Positions 1-5,391 of a stretch of 8,016 nt of DNA are shown here, piece by piece. The position numbers and the translations under genes are program-made. The notes beneath the pieces are model-generated. The model was given only the letters and a program-made list of their open reading frames with translations, was not told the DNA's origin and did no database searches. Position 1 is the stretch's first letter. Every line of letters begins with the position of its first letter. Where the stretch lies: the NCBI GenBank assembly GCA_946886375.1, contig CAMPIL010000162.1, forward strand, positions 1 through 8,016. Direction: 5' to 3'. The stretch comes from an uncultured Phycisphaerales bacterium (lineage in GTDB: Bacteria > Planctomycetota > Phycisphaerae > Phycisphaerales > SM1A02).

Positions 1-122
1 GCGGCTTCGACTTTCAGTCGGGCCACTCCTGTGGTGGGCGCGTCCTGAACCGCGCTGGCAATAAAACTTACGCCCGCTGCACAGGCGCAAGCAAGCAGCG
101 TGAATGGTTTGAGGCTTCGCAT
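1..122 (-). CDS. Secreted or periplasmic protein, N-terminal part only (signal peptide)
   Basis: On the minus strand an ATG at 122-120 opens a frame that stays open for 40 codons to the window edge, so the gene is cut off and its function cannot be named. The first 24 residues form a textbook Sec signal peptide: basic start (MRSLK), hydrophobic core (residues 6-21), then Ala-Ser-Ala at 22-24 followed by VQD, which fits signal peptidase I cleavage after residue 24. Two cysteines (12, 14) lie inside the hydrophobic core; LLAC is a poor lipobox, so a lipoprotein is less likely. The start is supported by a strong Shine-Dalgarno AGGAGA at 134-129 with six bases before the ATG. It lies 84 bases downstream of the S1-domain gene on the same strand and may be co-transcribed with it or have its own promoter. 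The frame and start are secure; the product is unknown. Confidence 0.75.
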   Translation of the reverse strand, partial: MRSLKPFTLLACACAAGVSFIASAVQDAPTTGVARLKVEA

Positions 123-163
123 GTGGTTTCTCCTGAGGTCAGTGTTTGTACTGACGTCACCAC
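123..163 (-). promoter_or_regulatory. Dyad and structured leader over the Shine-Dalgarno of the signal-peptide gene
   Basis: GTCAGT at 138-143 and ACTGAC at 150-155 form a perfect 6-base inverted repeat with a 6-base loop. An outer pair, GTGGT at 123-127 and ACCAC at 159-163, could close around it and would place the AGGAGA ribosome site (129-134) inside a side loop. TGACGTCA at 152-159 is itself palindromic. On the minus strand a TTGAAA (175-170) and a TACAAA (150-145) make a weak promoter with a long 19-base spacer, and the dyad overlaps this candidate -10. It could therefore be an operator or an RNA structure; the sequence alone does not decide. Confidence 0.35.
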
Positions 164-206
164 ATGCGGTTTCAAGGTTGCGAATGCGATGAAGACCGTT
201 CGTCTT

Positions 207-1493
207 TCAGCCAATTCCGCCCTTGAGATTCAACGGCCCGAATTTCTTGCTCAATTGCGCACGCAGTTTGCGCATCTTGGCGTCGTCCTTGCGTTCGATC
301 TCGGCCTCATGGTCCTCCCTGGACTTCATGGCCTTGAGCGAAAGCGAAATGCGCTTGCTGGAAGGGTCGATGTTCAACACTTTGACGGTGACGATTTCAT
401 CCTGCCGGAGCACTTTGCCCACAGTGTGAACTCGCTCGTGTGCGAGTTCGGAAATGTGGATCAGGCCCTCGACGCCCGGGCCAAGTTCAACGAATGCGCC
501 GAAGGGCATGATTTTGGTGACGCGGCCGGAGACCGTCTCGCCGGGCTTGATCGCAGCGAGCGTTGCCTTGGCGGGATCTTCCATCGTCTGCTTCAGACCC
601 AGCGAAAGTTTCGGCGGATCGACCGATCGATCGATCTTCAGCACCTTGACCGTGACTTGCTGTCCTTCCTTCACCACGTCTGATGGAGTCTTGACGCGCT
701 CGTAACTCAGGTCGGAAATGTGAATCAGGCCGTCCATGCCTCCAAGGTCAGCGAACGCGCCAAACGGGCGGATCGATACGATGACCGCTGGCAGCGTCTG
801 GCCGACTTCCAGCGTGCCAAGCAACTGGGCGCGCAGGTGCGTGCGCTCGGACTCCAAATGCTGGCGGCGGCTGAGGATGATCCGGCCGCGTTGCCGATCG
901 ACTTCCATGACTTCGCAGGGCATCTTCTCGCCGACGAAAACGTTCAACTCGGCGATGTGGCGGAGATCGACCTGACCAGCGGGCATGAACGCGCGATGGT
1001 TGGCGACTTCCATTTCAAGGCCGCCCTTGTTCACGCCCGTGCAGCGGGCTTCCACGACCTGGCCGACTTCCAGCGACTCCCACTCGGCCTTGCGCACCGT
1101 GCCTTGGCGCGAGAGGATGAGCAGGCCGTCTTCCTTGTCAAAGCGCTCGACGATGAATTCCATGCGTGCGCCCAGCGCGGGCGCGGCCTCAAACATGGCC
1201 AGGGGACACACGCCTTGGGACTTCGGGCCGAACTCGATGAACACGTCTGTGCCGTGAATCGACATGACGGTGCCGGTCTTGCGCTGGCGATCAGCGCCCT
1301 TGGCCTGCTTGGGCTGGTCGGCGAGATCGAGCATGTCTTCCAGGCTCATGTCGCCCAAAGCGTCTTCGATTTCGGCGGCGAGTTTGGCGTCCATGTCAAC
1401 GCGAGGGTCAACGCTGGAACGCGCGCGGGGAGAATCTGGTGTTGTGCGATCCTGCGGCTGAACGTTGGAATGTGAATCGGTCGTCTCGGTCAT
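207..1493 (-). CDS. S1 RNA-binding domain protein with four S1 repeats (30S ribosomal protein S1-like)
   Basis: Predicted 428-residue RNA-binding protein of the ribosomal protein S1 family, which helps mRNA engage the 30S subunit. Four S1 (OB-fold) repeats are visible at about residues 71-130, 142-210, 230-301 and 317-387. Repeats 3 and 4 are canonical (PFGAFADLGGMDGLIHIS and PFGAFVELGPGVEGLIHIS); repeats 1 and 2 are more divergent and lack the GLIHIS core. An acidic N-terminal segment (33-60, with DALGDMSLEDMLDL) precedes them and a charged, Lys/Arg-rich tail (388-428) follows. Enterobacterial S1 has six repeats and about 557 residues, so this is a shorter form, either the organism's S1 or a second S1-domain factor. 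The frame extends 57 codons further upstream, but the ATG at 1493 is preferred because AGGA lies seven bases before it and the extension has no S1-like content. A short hairpin (AAGAC/GTCTT, 192-206) follows the stop but lacks a T-tract. Confidence 0.85.
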   Translation of the reverse strand: MTETTDSHSNVQPQDRTTPDSPRARSSVDPRVDMDAKLAAEIEDALGDMSLEDMLDLADQPKQAKGADRQRKTGTVMSIHGTDVFIEFGPKSQGVCPLAMFEAAPALGARMEFIVERFDKEDGLLILSRQGTVRKAEWESLEVGQVVEARCTGVNKGGLEMEVANHRAFMPAGQVDLRHIAELNVFVGEKMPCEVMEVDRQRGRIILSRRQHLESERTHLRAQLLGTLEVGQTLPAVIVSIRPFGAFADLGGMDGLIHISDLSYERVKTPSDVVKEGQQVTVKVLKIDRSVDPPKLSLGLKQTMEDPAKATLAAIKPGETVSGRVTKIMPFGAFVELGPGVEGLIHISELAHERVHTVGKVLRQDEIVTVKVLNIDPSSKRISLSLKAMKSREDHEAEIERKDDAKMRKLRAQLSKKFGPLNLKGGIG

Positions 1494-1727
1494 TTCAGTC
1501 CTGTCATCATGCTCATCAATGCGCCCGGGCGGCTGCTGTACATTACCACGATTGCTGCGTTTGCGGCTGCGAAACAGGTCCGACTGGAGCAGGCCATCGC
1601 GGGCAAAGGCGAATGATATCCCTACAGGCGATGGATGAGCGTCTGACCGCCTGCAACTGGCCATTGGCGCATTGCGTATTCAAAGGAAGTTGACCGGGCC
1701 TTGCGCCAACGGCCGCTCATGATTGTG

Positions 1728-1733
1728 TATGAT
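1728..1733 (+). promoter_or_regulatory. Candidate -10 element for the PilM operon
   Basis: TATGAT matches five of six bases of the sigma-70 -10 consensus and lies about 110 bases before the PilM start. No good -35 is present at 16-18 bases. TTGACC at 1690-1695 is too far upstream (32 bases), and TTGCGC at 1701-1706 leaves a 21-base gap. This is a weak, single-element call. Confidence 0.25.
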
Positions 1734-1761
1734 CGCCGTTATCTGTTGGTAGGAAGCCTCC

Positions 1762-1785
1762 GCGGCCCTGCACGGCGCAGGCCGC
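1762..1785 (+). promoter_or_regulatory. GC-rich hairpin in the 5' leader of the PilM operon
   Basis: GCGGCC (1762-1767) plus TGC (1769-1771) pair with GCA (1777-1779) plus GGCCGC (1780-1785), giving nine base pairs with one bulged C (1768) around a five-base loop ACGGC. It lies 57 bases before the chosen ATG. No T-run follows, so it is not a classical intrinsic terminator. An mRNA leader structure affecting stability or translation is possible but not shown. Confidence 0.45.
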
Positions 1786-1842
1786 ACGATGATGAGACAT
1801 GCTGAACGGTCGCCCGGCGGCGTTCACACTTGGAGTTTGGAT

Positions 1843-4014
1843 ATGGCATCACGAAAAGCGGCGTGGGGCATAGAAATCGGCGCCTATGCCATCAAAGCCA
1901 TCAGGTTGGAACGCGATGGCGACGACGTGAAGGTCTCTGATTTCGCGGTGATTCCCCATAAGAAGGTGCTCACCACGCCCGACCTGGACCAGGATGAAAT
2001 GGTCCGGCTGGGCCTGGGGCAATTCATCAGCCAGAAGTCGCTGGAAGGCGAGCACCTGGTCATGAGCGTGCCGGGCCATGCCGCGTTCGCGCGCTTCGCC
2101 AAACTCCCGCCTGTCGAGCCCAAGAAGGTCCCTGACATTGTGAAGTTCGAAGCGGTGCAGCAGATCCCGTTTCCGATCGACGAAGTGGAATGGGATTACC
2201 AGACCTTCACCTCCGAGGACACGCCTGAGATCGAAGTGGGCATCTTCGCCATCACGCGCGAGCGCGTGCAGCAGCGGTTGGGTTTGTATTCGGAACTGGG
2301 ATTGACGCCAGAGTCGATGACGCTGAGCCCCGTCGCGGTGTTCAATGCGCTGTCCTACGACTTGGGATTGGGCAAACAGAAGAAGCAGCCCGTGGTGCTG
2401 ATTGACATTGGCACTCAGGCGACGGATGTCATCGTCGCTGAAGCCGGCCGCTGCTGGATCCGCACGTTCCCCCTGGGCGGCACGCACTTCACCGAGGCGA
2501 TTGCCAGCGCGTTCAAACTCAGTTACTCCAAGGCCGAGAAACTGAAACTCGAAGCCTCCGACAGCAAGTACGCCAAGCAGATCATGCAGGCGATGCGTCC
2601 GGTGTTCAGCGACTTGCTGCAGGACCTGCAGCGGTCGATCAGTTATTACCAGTCGCTGCACCGCGACAGTGAACTGGGCACGATGATCGGCATCGGTTCG
2701 ACGTTCAAGATTCCCGGGCTGCGAAAATTCCTCAGTCAGCAGCTGGGAGCCGATTCTTCCAGCAAATTCGAGATCATCCGCCTCGATGAATACAAGCGCA
2801 TCGGCGTGACCGGGCGCGAAGCGGCATCGTTCGCCGAAAACGCGGTCAACATGGCCAGCGCGTACGGCCTGGCGCTGCAGGGCATCGGCTTGGCGCCGAT
2901 CGACGCAAACCTGGTGCCGGTGAAGGCGCTGCGCGAATCGATGTGGCATTCGAAGATCAAGTGGTTTGCGGCGGCGGCGGCGATCGCCATTATCGGCGCA
3001 GGCATGTCGTTCTACCGTCCCGTCGTCGATCGTGCCGCAATGCGGCCGGTGCTCCCGCCGGAAGTCAACAACGTGCTCACGCGCGGCGGACAGTTGAAGT
3101 CGCAGTTTGAATCCGTCAAGGCCACCAGCGATGTGGGCGCAATGGCCAAGAACATGCTGGACTTGTTTGATGGCCGAATCATCTGGCCGCACCTGCTCAA
3201 CGACAGCGCGGCCGCACTGGCCTCCACTCACCCGCAGCCGGAGTTGCTCGGCGACAAGCCGGAACTGATCCTGGGAATCGAACCCAAAGCGCGGCAACTT
3301 GTGCAACTTGAAGGCCTGCGCGGCGACTACATTCCCCCCGCTGAAGGCCAGAAGTCCCGCCGCATTCAGGTGACGCTGGATGTGCAGTTGAGTCACGACC
3401 GGCCCATCGAGTTTCTCAACGACACCGTCGCCAAGTGGCTGCGCGAAAACGCTGAGCCATCGGGCGAGCGAGCCGCCGTGCCGTACCGAATCATCGCCTC
3501 GAGCATCAGCACCAACCCCAATCTTCTGGTCGAGCGCGATGCCAGTGGTCATGAGATCACTCGGACCGCAGGCAATATGCCGACTGGCGGTCAACGTGCG
3601 CCGCAACCCGCTGCCCGTCAGCCTTCATCGGATTCTCCCATGGGCGGCACGGGAGGAGTTGGTGGGGTGCGACGCAGAACCGGTGGGCCAAAGATCGAGG
3701 CGCCGGGCAGCGGAGGCACGGGTCTGAGCGGTGCCGGAGAGTCCGGATCGCCCGCTCCGTCACCTATGGGTGGCCGTTCCCAGCCGAGTATGCCTCGCGG
3801 CGGCACAAATCCATATGGATCGTTGAATCCACAGGAATCGCAGGAACTCGGCGACCTGAACAAAGTCGCGCCGGTTCCGGCTCGCCCGAGTGTGTATCCA
3901 CCCGGAGCAACCGTGTATTTCGTTCCCATCACGTTTGAAGTTGAACTCATCGAACCCAACGCCGCGCCCGCTGAGGCAAGCGCCACAGGCACGCCGAGCG
4001 GAGGTGCCGCGTGA
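1843..4014 (+). CDS. pilM: PilM-type actin-like protein fused to a PilN-like membrane and periplasmic half
   Basis: Inner-membrane platform protein of a type IV pilus or type II secretion-like machine, 723 residues against about 350 for stand-alone PilM. Residues 1-345 are the actin/FtsA-like cytoplasmic domain: phosphate-1 region GIEIGAYAIKAI (9-20), the PilM signature around QQIPFPIDEVEWDYQ (106-120), phosphate-2 DIGTQATD (188-195), LGGTHFT (211-217) and adenosine-side GIGSTFKIPGL (283-293). Then comes ANLVP (356-360), like the INLLP that opens PilN, one membrane helix (374-391), and a periplasmic part with an alpha/beta segment (507-560). A Gly/Pro-rich linker (580-660) and a short beta-rich end (VYFVPITFEVELIEP, 691-705) complete it. 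This order matches GspL of type II secretion, although the actin half reads as PilM. The ATG at 1843 has TGGAG seven bases upstream; an in-frame ATG 18 codons earlier lacks such support. First gene of a three-gene operon. Confidence 0.88.
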   Translation: MASRKAAWGIEIGAYAIKAIRLERDGDDVKVSDFAVIPHKKVLTTPDLDQDEMVRLGLGQFISQKSLEGEHLVMSVPGHAAFARFAKLPPVEPKKVPDIVKFEAVQQIPFPIDEVEWDYQTFTSEDTPEIEVGIFAITRERVQQRLGLYSELGLTPESMTLSPVAVFNALSYDLGLGKQKKQPVVLIDIGTQATDVIVAEAGRCWIRTFPLGGTHFTEAIASAFKLSYSKAEKLKLEASDSKYAKQIMQAMRPVFSDLLQDLQRSISYYQSLHRDSELGTMIGIGSTFKIPGLRKFLSQQLGADSSSKFEIIRLDEYKRIGVTGREAASFAENAVNMASAYGLALQGIGLAPIDANLVPVKALRESMWHSKIKWFAAAAAIAIIGAGMSFYRPVVDRAAMRPVLPPEVNNVLTRGGQLKSQFESVKATSDVGAMAKNMLDLFDGRIIWPHLLNDSAAALASTHPQPELLGDKPELILGIEPKARQLVQLEGLRGDYIPPAEGQKSRRIQVTLDVQLSHDRPIEFLNDTVAKWLRENAEPSGERAAVPYRIIASSISTNPNLLVERDASGHEITRTAGNMPTGGQRAPQPAARQPSSDSPMGGTGGVGGVRRRTGGPKIEAPGSGGTGLSGAGESGSPAPSPMGGRSQPSMPRGGTNPYGSLNPQESQELGDLNKVAPVPARPSVYPPGATVYFVPITFEVELIEPNAAPAEASATGTPSGGAA
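4000..4005 (+). promoter_or_regulatory. Shine-Dalgarno GGAGGT that fixes the GTG start of the second operon gene
   Basis: GGAGGT sits inside the last codons of the PilM gene, with five bases before the GTG at 4011. This near-perfect site decides for the GTG start, whose last two bases form part of the PilM stop codon (GTGA, 4011-4014), and indicates translational coupling. Confidence 0.8.
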
Positions 4015-5330
4015 ATCAGGTTCTGGAATGGGTCAAGGCAAATGTCTTCATCGTCGTGTTTGGGCTGCTGATGCTCGCGGCGGTGGTGGGGCTGCCGATT
4101 TTCTCCGGCAAGATGAACGAAGGCGTGCGCACGGAGGTGGCCAGCCGCGCGAGCAATCTGTCCAAACTCAGTCAGTTGGAAAAGTATGAAATCCTGCCGG
4201 GCATGATCGATGTGATCAACGAGCAGATGCTGCTTCGTTACGGCGAGGTGGCGAAGGACGTGTCTCAGGACGCCGAGAGCGTGCAGAAGGCGGCGATTGA
4301 ACACAACCGGAAGGGGCGCGGCGTGCTGCTGGCGGAGTTGTTTCCCGAGCCGCCGCAGAATCTTGTGGATGTGCTGCCGCTGCGCTTTCACGAATCGCTC
4401 GCCAACGCGTACGCCACGCTGCTGTCCGAGGTGAAGGCGGGCGCACCGCCTGACCCGGCGACGGTGCGCACGGAACTTGAACTGGTCAAAAAGCAGTTCG
4501 TCAATCAAGATTTGAAGAAGGACCTCTCCGAGACGTTGCTGCCGGAAGAAGAGGCGCAACTGGCGCAGAAATTGACCAACGCCCGCATGTCGCTGTATGC
4601 CGCAGCGGCGCAGCATGTCGGGCTGTATCTTTCGGCCGCACAATTGGGCGTGCCAGCATGGAATCAGGCCAGCCCGCCAAGCGTGGGTGAATTGTTCAAC
4701 TGGCAGTGGCAATATTGGATCGTGGAAGATGTATTGCGTGCGCTGCACAGAGCCAATGAGGCCGATGGCTCGGTGCTGCAGGCCCCGGTGAAGCAGGTCA
4801 TCAGCCTCACGGTCATGGGTTTGCCCATGCCCGCCAGCGCTTCGCAAAACCCCGGCGGCACGCCCGGTCGCGGCGGTGGAGGTGGGTTTGGCGGCAGCGC
4901 TGGGCCCTCGGTGCGAGGCGCGCCGGGCGGCGCGGGAAATCCAGCGGCCTCGGCAGGCGTTGAGATCAATCCCAAGAACCCGGTCCCGCGCGATTACCGC
5001 GTTTCAATCACCGGTCGAGCAAGCAATCCGTTGTACGATGTGATCAACGTCGAGGTCGCGCTGATTGTCGAAACCGCGCGGCTGCCGCAGGTGATCAACT
5101 CGATTTCCAAGCAGAATTTCATGACCGTTACTTCGCTGGCGCTGACGGCGGCCGACCCGTTTGAAGCGGTGCAGGGCGGCTTCATTTTCGGCGCTGGCCC
5201 GGTGTCGCAAGTGACCATGAACGTTGAAACCATCTGGCTGCGCGCGTGGACCGCGGAGTTCATGCCGCCCTCGATCAAGCAGGCGCTGGGAGCGGCCGCA
5301 GCATCCAGCGAGGCGCCTCCTGAAGAATGA
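4011..5330 (+). CDS. PilO/GspM-like single-pass inner-membrane protein of the pilus platform
   Basis: A 439-residue protein with a short cytoplasmic start, one membrane helix (about 10-30) and a large predicted periplasmic part. The part after the helix is largely helical (about 35-250), including charged segments near 150-195 that could form coiled coil. A Gly/Pro-rich disordered linker follows (277-313). The C-terminal alpha/beta domain (325-412) runs from PRDYRVSITG through a strand-helix-strand pattern to NVETIWLRAW; this layout resembles the ferredoxin-like fold of PilO and GspM. The tail (413-439) is Ala/Glu-rich. No cysteine is present. The GTG start overlaps the PilM stop by four bases, so the two proteins are probably made together and bind each other. 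The family match is by topology, position and fold pattern, not a clear sequence motif, so the PilO role is an inference. Confidence 0.7.
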   Translation: MNQVLEWVKANVFIVVFGLLMLAAVVGLPIFSGKMNEGVRTEVASRASNLSKLSQLEKYEILPGMIDVINEQMLLRYGEVAKDVSQDAESVQKAAIEHNRKGRGVLLAELFPEPPQNLVDVLPLRFHESLANAYATLLSEVKAGAPPDPATVRTELELVKKQFVNQDLKKDLSETLLPEEEAQLAQKLTNARMSLYAAAAQHVGLYLSAAQLGVPAWNQASPPSVGELFNWQWQYWIVEDVLRALHRANEADGSVLQAPVKQVISLTVMGLPMPASASQNPGGTPGRGGGGGFGGSAGPSVRGAPGGAGNPAASAGVEINPKNPVPRDYRVSITGRASNPLYDVINVEVALIVETARLPQVINSISKQNFMTVTSLALTAADPFEAVQGGFIFGAGPVSQVTMNVETIWLRAWTAEFMPPSIKQALGAAAASSEAPPEE

Positions 5331-5391
5331 TTGAGCCTCCAGCGTGTCCACCATTGATTGAACCGTCATCTTTCGTGATTGAGACTGAGCC
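5331..5391 (+). repeat. Intergenic spacer with three TGATTGA copies
   Basis: The heptamer TGATTGA occurs at 5328-5334 (overlapping the preceding stop codon), 5355-5361 and 5376-5382, spaced 27 and 21 bases. No promoter or terminator is evident. The following ATG has only a weak ribosome site (GAG at 5381-5383 and 5387-5389). Chance is a reasonable explanation for such a short word. Confidence 0.3.

Larger units (their letters stand above)
1494..1842. other. Divergent intergenic region between the S1-domain gene and the pilus operon
   Basis: This 349-base stretch carries the leaders of two genes pointing away from each other. It contains the AGGA ribosome site of the S1-domain gene (near 1501-1504), the TGGAG ribosome site of the PilM gene (1831-1835), a candidate -10 (TATGAT, 1728-1733) and a GC-rich hairpin (1762-1785), the last two listed separately. 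On the minus strand TATCAT (1618-1613) could be a -10 for the S1-domain gene, but no acceptable -35 sits at the right distance. Open frames crossing the region continue from the S1 gene or its opposite strand and have no family-like content. No RNA gene was seen. Confidence 0.6.

Noticed and set aside
192..206. Terminator after the S1-domain gene (AAGAC/GTCTT)
   Set aside because: Only five pairs and no T-tract on the minus strand; at best a weak fold.
617..636. Clustered GATC motifs
   Set aside because: They fall inside the conserved KIDRSVDPP coding stretch of the S1 protein and are explained by codon choice.
1494..1664. Upstream extension of the S1-domain protein by 57 residues
   Set aside because: The extra segment has no domain-like content, while the ATG at 1493 has a well-placed AGGA ribosome site.
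1789..1842. Upstream extension of the PilM protein by 18 residues
   Set aside because: PilM proteins begin close to the phosphate-1 motif, and the ATG at 1843 has TGGAG at the right distance; the earlier ATG does not.
1849..3606. Long open frame (585 codons) on the minus strand across the PilM gene
   Set aside because: It is antisense to a recognisable PilM gene; its composition is rich in His, Arg and Gln, as expected of a GC-rich shadow frame, with no domain seen.
3618..4847. Minus-strand open frame of 409 codons spanning the PilM-PilO gene junction
   Set aside because: It crosses two supported genes and reads as low-complexity His/Arg/Gln and Pro-rich sequence.
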